The notes beneath the pieces are model-generated. The model ran no database searches, was not told the origin of the DNA, and saw only the letters and a list, made by a program, of their open reading frames with translations. A DNA stretch of 20,095 nucleotides. Origin: an uncultured Chloroflexota bacterium. Its GTDB lineage: Bacteria > Chloroflexota > Anaerolineae > Caldilineales > Caldilineaceae. Every line of letters begins with the position of its first letter. Within the stretch, counting starts at the first letter, position 1. Below, in pieces: positions 1-7,833 of this stretch. Location of the stretch: positions 1 to 20,095 of the forward strand of contig CAIOHJ010000195.1 in assembly GCA_903858085.1 (NCBI GenBank). Reading direction: 5' to 3'. Made by a program: the position numbers and the translations under genes.

Positions 1-1
1 C

Positions 2-3000
2 GGCGTGATGACCGCGCCTGTATTTTCTGAACTTCACACGATTCCAGCATCCAACTGGAACGACGCTACATTTTGGGCATGGCATTGGGAAGTGGGCGAC
101 CTGGTCATCTGCAGCGACAAGCCGATCCTCTCCGCGGTGAAGGCCCACTATCCGATCGACCATCGCCGTTTCTTGGAGGGCATCCAGGTCCTCAACCCCA
201 TCGTCGCCTCGGTCGACTGGGCAGGGCTGACCCCCGACCGGGTAGAATTCAAGCTCAACGGTCGGCTGATTTCCACCGTACCGACGAGTGGCAGAGATGC
301 CGAGCACATCCTTGACATGGGATTCGACCTGGACAAGGACCTCAACCGGTTGGAGGTTGTCGCCTATGGCATAGACAAAGCCAACCGGATCCGTTCTTCA
401 GAGCCCCGATTCGCCCAGTTCTACTCGATTCCGCTGCCCACCTGGCTTACATTGCTGACAGGGCAGGGGCTGATGACCCTGCCCGCCCTGGTCGGCGGCA
501 CAGCCGGCGGCTTCACCTATGACATGGGGTTTGCCATCCCTGTGGAACCCTTTACCATCGATGCGCTCCGAATCGGCCCGCCCGACGGCAAGGCAGAGTT
601 TGAGTGGGGCGTCGACGGTGGGCTGACCATTCCCACCGATTGTATCTCGGATCTGTCGGCAGCGGTCAGCGCAAGCGGCAGCAACTTTCGCTTCCTGAGC
701 GCAGACATCGACCTCAAGGTATCGGGCGAACTACAATTTCCGCGGGATGGCGCCTGTGGGTTTCACTCCCCGGTGGGGACGGTCGCCGTCCAAGGCGAGT
801 ATGGAGGGACGCTGTATCGTAAACCGGCCCTGGTCATGGTGACCTATTTCAACGTGGTCGTGGGCCAGACGGTGGATACGATCATCGTTGTCCTGCACCT
901 GGAAAAATTTGTAGGCCAGATCGGTGAATTTTACATCGATGGCGCGATCGGCCTCGAAGCCAATGCAACGCTTGATTTTGCCGTTCCTGCGCTGCAGGAT
1001 CTGGGTTTGACCGGGGAGGTAGGGCTCACCGGCGGGTATCGTTCCGACCTCAAGGTGGTGGAAGTCGACCTCTACGCCGGGGCCAACGGCACCATCGGTG
1101 TTGTGCGTCCGGGCGCCATCGATCTGTTGCTTTTGAACAACTGGCAGTTCGACAAGATCACGATCCAAGGGGAAGTGGGGGCCAGGTTGCGCACCTTCTG
1201 GTTTGTGCGTGAGGCCAAGGGCAACATCACCTGGAGCTATCCAGAGACGCTGCAGCTGACCGATGCACTCCAAAGCAGCGGCTGGCGGCTGGTTCCACAC
1301 CCTGTCCGCCCATCCGCCCCTTCTTTGCAACTGGCGCCCGATGCGCCCCTCGCCTTTGCCACAAACGCCCAGCGCCGCGCCGGCGATGTCTTCACAGGCA
1401 CACAGAGCACAAGCGCGCAGAGTACGGGTGCACAGAGGACGGTGACCAGCACGCTGGTCTCGAATGTCTATCCCTATCCTGACACCAGTCTGGCCGTCCA
1501 CCCTGTCGAGGATCAGGCGCTCCTTGTCTGGGTGGATGTGGACGACACCAAGCCTCTGGGCCAGGCTCAGGAGCTCTTTTTCAGCCGCTGGGATGGCAGC
1601 GCCTGGCAACCGCCCGCCGCCGTCACCGACGACACTCTGCTGGACGGCGCGACGCAGGTGGCGTGGGCCAGCGATGGGCAGGCCGTTGCCCTCTGGCATC
1701 GGATGAAAACGCCGCTGGCAGCGGACGCGTCTCTGACGACAACGGTGACCCAGCAGCTGGAGATTGCCACAGCGGTCTACAGCCCCACCACAGCGCTCTG
1801 GGGAGCGGCAACGTGGCTCACCACCAACGATGTCCTGGACGGGACCCCACAACTGGCGCGCGGCGCAGGGGGGGAACTGGTGGCTGCCTGGCGCCGCAAC
1901 GCGTCCGGGCTGTTGAGCGGCGACGGGGCCGCACCAGATCAGATTGTGACAGCGTTTTATCAAAATGGCTGGCAGACACCTGCTGTCGCCGTTGATGCGA
2001 TTCCGGGGCTGCTTGAATTTGCCGTGGGCATCGGCAGAAGCGATGCGCTCAACGCCACCACCACCCTGGCCTACACCCAGAATGTGACGCCCACCGGTGG
2101 GATCACGCCGACAGCTCAGCTCTTCGTCGCCACCTGGGAGGGAAACAGCTGGTCCGCGCCGCAGCAGCTGACCGACGCGGCAGAGGCCCAGCGCACACCG
2201 CAGATCCTCTACACCCTCCAGCATCCCTTCTCGTCCGCCGAAAACGAACCGATCTTGTTCTGGCTGGCCGGCGACCAGTTGCATCTGCGCAACCTGACGA
2301 CTGACCTCGTGCAAAGCTTGCCGCTGCCTGCGGCGATCCAGGGCGTGGACGAGTTTCACGCCCTGCTCGATACGAACGGCAACATCGCTGTGGTCTTTGT
2401 CAGCAAGACCCTGCCGCGCAATCTGTATCTGGTCTACTACGATCAGGGCAGCCAGCTTTGGGGAAGCCCAAGACAGCTTACCGATGAGGAGCAGAGCCTG
2501 AAATTTCTGTCGCCCGGTTTTGAGAGCAGTGGTCGCCTGCTCTTGGCCTATGGACGCGCTGCAATTGCCTACGAGGAGCGGCAACGCCTGGAGGGCGGGG
2601 AGCCCATCCGCTACACCATCCCGGTGGAGACGCAGACCGATCTGGTGACGCTTTCGCATACATTTCTTCACAACTTGAAGATCAGCGATGCGGATCTGGC
2701 CTTTGCCCGATCCGAGACCGCAGAAAATCAGGTGGTGATCTCTGCCACCGTCCACAATGACAGCGACAGAGCGGCCCACAATGTAGTGGTCCACTTCTAT
2801 CGGGGCGATCCGGCAAGCGGGGGCGTATGGTTCGGCACGGAGTTCATCCCCGATCCGATGCCGGGCAACACCCAAACCACGGTTGCGGCTGCGTATACGC
2901 CCTGGTTCACGCCGCCGGAAGACATCTACGTCACAGTCTCGGCCAGCGGCGTTGTCGAAAGCAACGAACTGGACAACCAAGCGCGGCTCTTGGGCATTGG

Positions 3001-3679
3001 TGCCGACCTTGAACTTGTGCAGATGGACGTCACGTATGGGCAAAATGGCGGTGCCACTCTGCACAGCACGATCCGCAACAACGGCTACAGCGATGTCTAC
3101 GACGGCGCGCTCGTCTACAGCGTAGAGGGCCTGACAGAGCCTCTTGCCCAGCAGACATTTTCAGTGGCAGCGGGACAAACCACCAGAGCGACCACGGGGG
3201 TCGATCTCACCCTCCTGCCGCCTGGCGTCTACCCGATGGCAGCCACAGTGGGCGTCACCAACACCAATGAGTTCACCCGCGCAGACAACCGGATCGGAGC
3301 GAGCCTCGCCGTCTTGCCTGACCTGGCCCTTGCCCTGGAGACGCCGGTCGGCAACGCCCTCAAAGTCACCGTTCGCAACATCGGTGCCGCACCATCGGCT
3401 GCTGTGCCAGTCCGCATCTACAGCGCAGGAGACTTTGCAGAGCAGCACCTGCTCCGTTCAGACCAGGTGGGGCAGCTTGCGCCTGGGGACACGCAGACCT
3501 TGACGGTTCAGTGGTCGGATCAGCGTTGTCAACTCTATGCGGTGATCGACCCGGACAACCTGCTAGACGAGCAGAGCAAAGCCAACAACGTAGCCGCCAA
3601 TCTCCAACTGGCAGAAGCGTGTGCCCCCCAGATCGTCTTTGACTACAAGATCTACCTGCCGTCGATTCGCAGTGAGTGA
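2..3679 (+). CDS. Large extracellular beta-propeller/CARDB repeat protein, 5'-truncated by the window edge
   Basis: The frame is open to the window edge. The first possible start (GTG at 5) gives no signal peptide, so the true N-terminus probably lies upstream. About 1224 residues are visible. Residues 1-420 are beta-rich and unassigned. Residues about 485-870 hold at least five degenerate W-x-G-x-x-W-x-x-P...LTD units (for example SRWDGSAWQPP, ATWEGNSWSAP, YDQGSQLWGSP), as in beta-propeller blades. Three CARDB-like Ig-fold units follow (about 890-995, 996-1100, 1102-1205), each with a VESNELDN-, TRADN- or DEQSKANN-type ending. The last residues are IYLPSIRSE. A low-complexity linker near residue 470 has three pentapeptides (GTQST, SAQST, GAQRT). 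CARDB domains are known as adhesion or spacer modules of secreted proteins, so a cell-surface or exported role is likely. The substrate is unknown. Its 3' neighbour, adenine deaminase, is convergent and probably unrelated. Confidence 0.8.
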   Translation, partial: GVMTAPVFSELHTIPASNWNDATFWAWHWEVGDLVICSDKPILSAVKAHYPIDHRRFLEGIQVLNPIVASVDWAGLTPDRVEFKLNGRLISTVPTSGRDAEHILDMGFDLDKDLNRLEVVAYGIDKANRIRSSEPRFAQFYSIPLPTWLTLLTGQGLMTLPALVGGTAGGFTYDMGFAIPVEPFTIDALRIGPPDGKAEFEWGVDGGLTIPTDCISDLSAAVSASGSNFRFLSADIDLKVSGELQFPRDGACGFHSPVGTVAVQGEYGGTLYRKPALVMVTYFNVVVGQTVDTIIVVLHLEKFVGQIGEFYIDGAIGLEANATLDFAVPALQDLGLTGEVGLTGGYRSDLKVVEVDLYAGANGTIGVVRPGAIDLLLLNNWQFDKITIQGEVGARLRTFWFVREAKGNITWSYPETLQLTDALQSSGWRLVPHPVRPSAPSLQLAPDAPLAFATNAQRRAGDVFTGTQSTSAQSTGAQRTVTSTLVSNVYPYPDTSLAVHPVEDQALLVWVDVDDTKPLGQAQELFFSRWDGSAWQPPAAVTDDTLLDGATQVAWASDGQAVALWHRMKTPLAADASLTTTVTQQLEIATAVYSPTTALWGAATWLTTNDVLDGTPQLARGAGGELVAAWRRNASGLLSGDGAAPDQIVTAFYQNGWQTPAVAVDAIPGLLEFAVGIGRSDALNATTTLAYTQNVTPTGGITPTAQLFVATWEGNSWSAPQQLTDAAEAQRTPQILYTLQHPFSSAENEPILFWLAGDQLHLRNLTTDLVQSLPLPAAIQGVDEFHALLDTNGNIAVVFVSKTLPRNLYLVYYDQGSQLWGSPRQLTDEEQSLKFLSPGFESSGRLLLAYGRAAIAYEERQRLEGGEPIRYTIPVETQTDLVTLSHTFLHNLKISDADLAFARSETAENQVVISATVHNDSDRAAHNVVVHFYRGDPASGGVWFGTEFIPDPMPGNTQTTVAAAYTPWFTPPEDIYVTVSASGVVESNELDNQARLLGIGADLELVQMDVTYGQNGGATLHSTIRNNGYSDVYDGALVYSVEGLTEPLAQQTFSVAAGQTTRATTGVDLTLLPPGVYPMAATVGVTNTNEFTRADNRIGASLAVLPDLALALETPVGNALKVTVRNIGAAPSAAVPVRIYSAGDFAEQHLLRSDQVGQLAPGDTQTLTVQWSDQRCQLYAVIDPDNLLDEQSKANNVAANLQLAEACAPQIVFDYKIYLPSIRSE
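1397..1441 (+). repeat. Degenerate 15-bp tandem repeat inside the coding region (three units)
   Basis: Three in-frame 15-nt units encode GTQST, SAQST and GAQRT. They share a CAG codon at the centre followed by AG(C/T/G)-AC(A/G). The repeat forms a polar linker between the N-terminal beta-rich part and the propeller-like part of the large surface protein. Confidence 0.6.
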
Positions 3680-3688
3680 AGAGCCCGG

Positions 3689-3706
3689 CCAGCGACCACA
3701 CGCTGG
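3689..3706. terminator. Weak hairpin in the convergent intergenic gap
   Basis: CCAGCG, a 6-nt loop, then CGCTGG, starting 10 nt after the stop of the large surface protein gene. No T-run follows on either strand. It may help end transcription between the two convergent genes (gap 3680-3792), but the stem is short and the call is tentative. Confidence 0.25.
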
Positions 3707-3792
3707 TGGCCCAGTCGCTTTCAAAGGATACCTCGGTCGGACGCCACAGCCTGACCGCGAGCGGCTTCCACCCTGCCGGCCGAGGCGCCTTC

Positions 3793-5505
3793 TTACGCGA
3801 CAAAGAGCGGCACAAGCTCGAATCGCTCGACATCGACCAGCCCCTGGTCGGTCAATTTGAGGGTGGGGATCACCTCTAACGCCATGAAACTCATCGCCAT
3901 CAGCGGGTCGTGCAACGGCGACCCCAGCGCACGGGCCGCGCCGACCACAGCCGCATAGCCGCGCCGCACTTCCCCCACCGGCCGGTCACTCATCAACCCG
4001 GCGACCGGCAACGGCAAGCGCGCCAGAATCTCATCCCCCTCTGCTGCCGCCAGCCCTCCCCCCATCTCGGCCACCGCACGGGCCGCAGCCAGCATCGAGC
4101 GGTCGTCGGCACCCACCACGATCAAGTTGTGATGGTCGTGGGCCACGGTGCCCGCCAACGCCCCACGCCGCAGCCCGATCCCCTGAATAAAGCCGACGCC
4201 CAACGCCCCACTGGCACGGTGCCGTTCAATGACCGCCAGCTTGAGCAGGTCACAGCCAGGGTCAGCGACCACCGCCCCCTCGTACAGCGGGGCCGGCAAA
4301 ATCCGTTGCTCGGTGACCAGCTGGTCAGGCAGCACGCCGATCACACGGAGAAAAGGCCCACCAGCAGGAACCCGCAGGTCCACCGCAGCCCAGTCGATTT
4401 GAACAGTGCCGGTGACCGCTGCCGGAACAGCAATCGAAGCCGCCCGCCCCAGCGGCTCTCCGTCGCGCGCAACCTGCTCCCCGCCACGAAAGACCAGACG
4501 GGGCTGCAGCTGCTCCAAATGGTCGCAGACAAAAAAGTCCGCTCGACGCCCCGGGGCGATTGCCCCTCGGTCGTGCAACCCCAACCATTCGGCAGGGTTG
4601 AGCGTGGCCATCCGCAACGCCGTGATCGGGTCTACCCCAAAACGAATTGCTTCCCGCACCATGTAGTCGACCGACCCCTGGTCGATCAGATCGCCCGGCA
4701 CACGGTCGTCGGTGCAAAAACAGATGCGCCGACTGTTGAAGGAATCCACCAGCGGCAGCAGCGTGTGCAGGTTGCGGGCGTTGGTGGCCTCTCGAATCAA
4801 AATGTACAGGCCACGCGCCAGCTTTTCACGCGCCTCTTCTACAGTGGTGCACTCGTGGTCGCTGCCAATCCCAGCCGCCACATAGGCGTTGAGCGCTCTG
4901 CCCGCAAGACCCGGCGCATGGCCGTCACAAGGACGCCCCGCAAAAACAGCCAGTTTGGCCAGCAGTGCAGGGTCACCCTGCACCACACCCGGAAAGTTCA
5001 TCACCTCCGCCAGCCCATGCACCGTGCCGTCGGCAAGCAGCTGCGCCAGCTCGGCTGCCTCCAACACAGCCCCGCTGGTCTCCATGTGGGTCGCCGGCAC
5101 ACACGAAGAAGCCATCACCACCACCCCGAGCGGAAGACCAACACTGTTCTCCGCCATAAACCGCACACCCGCCAGCCCAGCGACATTGGCAATCTCGTGC
5201 GGGTCGATCACAGCCGTCGTCACCCCACGCGGCACCACAGCCTGGGCAAACTGGGCAGGAATGCACAGGCTGCTCTCAATATGGACGTGGGCATCGATCA
5301 GCCCAGGCACAATGTAGCTGCCCTCCAGGTCGATGACCGCATGCGCCCGGTAGCCCCCCCCAATCCCGGCAATCCGATCGCCTGCAACAGCCAGATCGGC
5401 AATTTCCACCTGGCCCGAAAAAAGATTGACGATGCGCCCCCCACGCAACAGCAGGTCAGCCGCTCTGTCTCCCCGCGCTACCGCCAGCAGATCCGTTGTT
5501 TTCAT
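3793..5505 (-). CDS. ade: Adenine deaminase (adenine to hypoxanthine + NH3)
   Basis: Amidohydrolase-superfamily enzyme of purine salvage, 570 residues, a normal length for bacterial Ade. Visible motifs, numbered from the chosen start: DAHVHIESS (H73, H75, E77) and DPHE (D101-E104) of the metal centre, DGHAPG (H196), GSDHECT (H217), FCTDDR (D266/D267), and the Ade-type C-terminal domain with HDHHNLIVVG and PTLKLTDQG. The ATG at 5505 is chosen because AAAGGTGG lies 7 nt upstream. The open frame extends 29 codons further up, but that part (MWWCSWPTER...) has no family resemblance. It is cytoplasmic. It is transcribed divergently from the radical SAM operon and convergently to the surface-protein gene, so it is probably monocistronic. 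No key residue appears missing. Confidence 0.95.
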   Translation of the reverse strand: MKTTDLLAVARGDRAADLLLRGGRIVNLFSGQVEIADLAVAGDRIAGIGGGYRAHAVIDLEGSYIVPGLIDAHVHIESSLCIPAQFAQAVVPRGVTTAVIDPHEIANVAGLAGVRFMAENSVGLPLGVVVMASSCVPATHMETSGAVLEAAELAQLLADGTVHGLAEVMNFPGVVQGDPALLAKLAVFAGRPCDGHAPGLAGRALNAYVAAGIGSDHECTTVEEAREKLARGLYILIREATNARNLHTLLPLVDSFNSRRICFCTDDRVPGDLIDQGSVDYMVREAIRFGVDPITALRMATLNPAEWLGLHDRGAIAPGRRADFFVCDHLEQLQPRLVFRGGEQVARDGEPLGRAASIAVPAAVTGTVQIDWAAVDLRVPAGGPFLRVIGVLPDQLVTEQRILPAPLYEGAVVADPGCDLLKLAVIERHRASGALGVGFIQGIGLRRGALAGTVAHDHHNLIVVGADDRSMLAAARAVAEMGGGLAAAEGDEILARLPLPVAGLMSDRPVGEVRRGYAAVVGAARALGSPLHDPLMAMSFMALEVIPTLKLTDQGLVDVERFELVPLFVA

Positions 5506-5613
5506 GCTCGCGCCACCTTTGCTGAAAATCAGCCTGAACCAGAGATCCTCTGGCAGGTGGCAGCGTTCCGTGGGCCAGGAGCACCACCACACAGTGCCAG
5601 ATCGTGGAGCCCT

Positions 5614-5644
5614 ATTCTACCATGCACGCCACCCTTCTTGCGAA
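5614..5644 (-). promoter_or_regulatory. Possible promoter of adenine deaminase
   Basis: On the minus strand a good -10 (TAGAAT, complement of 5614-5619) is preceded at 19 bp by a poor -35 candidate (TTCGCA, complement of 5639-5644). It would give a leader of about 100 nt. The -10 is convincing; the -35 and spacing are not. Confidence 0.25.
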
Positions 5645-5664
5645 CGCACCTCGCGTTTGCCCCA

Positions 5665-5719
5665 ATAATTCTTACAATTTTCATAATAATTGACAGCATG
5701 GCCCCCATCATGGTAGACT
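5665..5719 (+). promoter_or_regulatory. Promoter with paired ATAATT boxes, upstream of the radical SAM operon
   Basis: TTGACA (5690-5695), 18-bp spacer, TAGACT (5714-5719). Two ATAATT boxes lie at 5665-5670 and 5686-5691, 21 bp apart, the second overlapping the -35. An inverted repeat CAATT...AATTG (5675-5692) lies between and over them. The block at 5685-5703 matches 18 of 19 bases of the promoter in front of the SufR-like gene, with the same box spacing. This suggests a shared regulator, or a shared UP-element plus core promoter. The leader to the GTG start is about 70 nt. Confidence 0.6.
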
Positions 5720-5796
5720 TGTCTTACTTTTGCAGCAACCTTGTGACGCATGCAGGGCATTGCGGGGCGCGTCCAACCAATCGAGGAGCGACTATC

Positions 5797-7206
5797 GTGG
5801 GAGTTTCGTGGCCGTGGGGCAAAAAGAGAGCTGTCAAGCATAAAATTCTCTGGGTCGACCTGGGAGACCTGGGAGATCTGGTCCACCCGAGCGGGCCGCA
5901 CGAACAGTGGCAGGACCATGGGCTGGGGCTGCTGCGCACCATCATGCACAACAACGGTCTCCTGACCGACATCGTCTCGACCCGGGCTGTCACCGCCTGG
6001 GAACAGCTGGCGCGCCAGATGCAGGGCTATGAGATGCTGTTGATGAACGTGCGCAGCTATACCTTTCCCGTCGGCCAGAAGGCCGCCAAGGTGTTCAAAG
6101 AGGTCAACCCCCACGGCCTCGTGATCGCCGGAGGCATGCATGCGACGGTGGCACCCCATGAGATGCTGGCGATCGATGCTTTTGACCACGTCGTGCAGGG
6201 CCCCGGCGAAGAGACCATTCTCGACCTGGTCAAAGACCCGACCGCCTACCCCCGTCTGGTCCAGGGTGTCGGCTCCAAATCGATGGGCGAATGGCCAATG
6301 ATGGATCGCGAGCTCTGGCCCAAACCGGTCGGCTGGCGGATGCAGCGCCGCTGGAAGTGGAAATGGCCGCTCGAACCCGAGTGTGGCTGGGGGCCGGGCC
6401 CGGTGGCAACCATCATCACCAGCCGCGTCTGCCCCTGGCAGTGTGTCTTTTGCAACGAAAATTCTTACATCCCCAATATGGGACGCAAACCGGTCGACCA
6501 GGTGATCGACGAACTCAACTACCTGGACCGCAAATACGGGGTGGGCTCGGTCGTGATCCACGACTCGATGTTCTTCCAGAACCCAAAGTGGCTGCGCGAA
6601 TGGATCGAAAAATACCCGCGCCAGACCCGACGTTGGACCTACTGGGCCGCCGGCCGCGCCGATACCGTGCGCCAGTGGCCAGATCTGTTCGAGGCACTGG
6701 TCAAAGAGACCAACTGGCGCACCATCTCGATCGGCTTCGAGTCGGGCAGCGACCGCATCCTCCGGCTGCTCAACAAGGAATGCACCGAGGAGGACAACTA
6801 CTTTGCCATCGACCTGGTCAACCGCATCGGCGACGAGCTGGAAGCCAAGGGCGAGCAGCCCCCCAAGTTCTGGTCCAATATCATGCTCGGCATCCCCGGC
6901 GAAACCCACGAAGATGCCTTCAAAACGATGCGCATGCTCAAACACATGCGACGGGTCTTCCCTTCTATCTCCTACTACGCGCCCTACCCGGGTTCTGCGT
7001 TGGGCTTTCAGCTGATCGCCGAAGGCAAAAGCATGATGTCCAATGACAACTACCACCGCTACCCAGACGACGAGAAGGTCCGCGGGGTCGACTATCAGTT
7101 CTACCGTGACCTGCTGGCTGGCAAATACGACGCTGAGATCAACCGCGGGGTCGGTGTCCCTGCACGCGGGGCCGATCTGTACCAAGGAACCCTGGTGAAA
7201 GCATGA
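5797..7206 (+). CDS. Radical SAM protein, B12-binding type (first of three)
   Basis: The GTG start at 5797 is set by GAGGAG (5783-5788), 8 nt upstream; the product has 469 residues. The open frame runs nearly 1.9 kb further up, but only as the antisense of adenine deaminase. Residues about 15-170 look like a cobalamin-binding Rossmann domain: GLGLLRTIMHNNG, then VIAGGMHATVAPHE, then VVQGPGEETI. The radical SAM core follows with the [4Fe-4S] motif CPWQCVFC (C212, C216, C219), then HDSMFF, ISIGFESGSDRILRLLNK, MLGIPGETHEDA and YYAPYPGS. Members of this class use SAM, and often cobalamin, for methylations, cyclizations and rearrangements at unreactive carbons. No substrate can be assigned. It is probably cytoplasmic. 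It is translationally coupled to the next gene (ATGA overlap), and its promoter resembles that of the Fe-S gene run. Confidence 0.88.
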   Translation: MGVSWPWGKKRAVKHKILWVDLGDLGDLVHPSGPHEQWQDHGLGLLRTIMHNNGLLTDIVSTRAVTAWEQLARQMQGYEMLLMNVRSYTFPVGQKAAKVFKEVNPHGLVIAGGMHATVAPHEMLAIDAFDHVVQGPGEETILDLVKDPTAYPRLVQGVGSKSMGEWPMMDRELWPKPVGWRMQRRWKWKWPLEPECGWGPGPVATIITSRVCPWQCVFCNENSYIPNMGRKPVDQVIDELNYLDRKYGVGSVVIHDSMFFQNPKWLREWIEKYPRQTRRWTYWAAGRADTVRQWPDLFEALVKETNWRTISIGFESGSDRILRLLNKECTEEDNYFAIDLVNRIGDELEAKGEQPPKFWSNIMLGIPGETHEDAFKTMRMLKHMRRVFPSISYYAPYPGSALGFQLIAEGKSMMSNDNYHRYPDDEKVRGVDYQFYRDLLAGKYDAEINRGVGVPARGADLYQGTLVKA

Positions 7207-7409
7207 GCAGCTTCTCCAACCCCCATTTTATGTATCTCTTCTCGCTCAAAAATGGCAAAAAAAAGCTGGCGTACGGCCAGTCCCCCGAAGATGCGCTCGA
7301 AATTTTGCGTGTCCGCCTCAGCGAAGAGGAGATGAACGAGCTGCTGACCGGCCACTATCTCAAAATCAACCAGCGCGAGCTGCAACAGTATGTCGGGGAG
7401 CTCGGCTGA
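7203..7409 (+). CDS. Small conserved-looking hypothetical protein (68 aa), coupled to the radical SAM gene
   Basis: The ATG overlaps the radical SAM stop codon (ATGA at 7203-7206), the classic sign of coupled translation. The protein is soluble, with a short beta-like start (FMYLFSLKNGKKKLAYG) followed by amphipathic helices (SPEDALEILRVRLSEEEMNELL and an Arg/Glu-rich end). It has no Cys, no signal peptide, no leader/core division and no Gly-rich tail, so it does not look like a peptide substrate. I do not recognise the family. Tight coupling suggests a partner or accessory subunit of the enzyme. Confidence 0.7.
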   Translation: MSSFSNPHFMYLFSLKNGKKKLAYGQSPEDALEILRVRLSEEEMNELLTGHYLKINQRELQQYVGELG

Positions 7410-7430
7410 CCCCCGCAAAAGGACCCTGCC

Positions 7431-7721
7431 ATGCACCTGAGCGCCCAACAGGAGGCACTCCTGGCCGCCCTGCAGCAAGGAGACCGCCTCCAAGTCCATC
7501 GCACCCTGGATGGCCTCAAGCAGTATCGGCTCCACCGCCTGGACGCCTCAACGACCGTCGAGGTGCCCTCCAGTGCAGTGAGTGGCCTGGAACAGCTGCG
7601 GCTGATCGAAAGCAACCTGAAATTTCCGGCAGCGACCTTCCTGCTCACCGACCGCGGCGCAGCCGCTGCTGCCCGCCTGGCCCAGCCGGCACAGAGCCCG
7701 GTGCGGCCACGCAATTTTTGA
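7431..7721 (+). CDS. Small hypothetical protein (96 aa), possibly winged-helix-like
   Basis: The ATG at 7431 has AAAAGGA (7417-7423) 7 nt upstream and lies 21 nt after the previous stop, so it is probably the third gene of the radical SAM operon. The pattern (QQEALLAALQQGD...YRLHRLDAST...VSGLEQLRLIES...FLLTDRGAAAAARL) looks like a small winged-helix fold: a helix pair, a recognition-type helix, then a beta wing ending in LT-x-x-G. This is an impression from pattern, not a family match. A basic tail ends the protein. A GC-rich hairpin spans the stop codon. Confidence 0.65.
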   Translation: MHLSAQQEALLAALQQGDRLQVHRTLDGLKQYRLHRLDASTTVEVPSSAVSGLEQLRLIESNLKFPAATFLLTDRGAAAAARLAQPAQSPVRPRNF

Positions 7722-7730
7722 CCGCACCGG
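7698..7730 (+). terminator. Hairpin spanning the stop codon of the 96-aa gene
   Basis: CCGGTGCGG (7698-7706) pairs with CCGCACCGG (7722-7730), a 9-bp perfect stem with a 15-nt loop that contains the TGA stop. A run of eight T lies further on (7748-7755), too far for a textbook terminator. It likely separates the upstream operon from the promoter of the SufR-like gene. Confidence 0.45.
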
Positions 7731-7737
7731 CCAGCGG

Positions 7738-7791
7738 ATAATTATCATTTTTTTTAGAATAATTGACAGCAGGGCCGGGCTGTGGTATAAA
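7738..7791 (+). promoter_or_regulatory. Strong promoter with paired ATAATT boxes, upstream of the SufR-like gene
   Basis: TTGACA (7763-7768), 17-bp spacer, TATAAA (7786-7791), near the sigma-70 consensus. ATAATT boxes lie at 7738-7743 and 7759-7764, 21 bp apart, as in the promoter at 5665-5719. The first is embedded in the perfect palindrome GATAATTATC (7737-7746), and a T8 run lies between. The predicted start is near 7798, giving a leader of about 36 nt. The position fits autoregulation by the Fe-S-sensing repressor encoded next, but the operator identity is inferred. Confidence 0.75.
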
Positions 7792-7833
7792 GAAGTTCAG
7801 TGGAAAGAGCTCTAGACAAAGGTACAAACTACC

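Noticed and set aside
731..3064. 777-codon minus-strand frame opposite the large surface protein
   Set aside because: No recognizable domain and no ribosome site; antisense shadow of a clearly coding frame.
3910..5796. In-frame upstream extension of the first radical SAM gene by more than 600 codons, suggesting a fusion
   Set aside because: The extension is the antisense of adenine deaminase plus the intergenic promoter region; the GTG at 5797 has a strong ribosome site and fits family length.
5617..7185. 522-codon minus-strand frame opposite the first radical SAM gene
   Set aside because: The opposite strand has a full radical SAM domain and good start signals; this frame is a shadow. The similar frames at 8102-9694 and 11026-13071 are rejected for the same reason.
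7203..7409. 68-aa product as a RiPP precursor for the upstream radical SAM enzyme
   Set aside because: It looks like a folded alpha/beta protein without leader/core division, Cys or repeated core residues.
7737..7746. GATAATTATC as a Fur box
   Set aside because: It resembles one half of the classical Fur site but lacks the repeated hexamers; the ATAATT pair shared with the other promoter explains it better.
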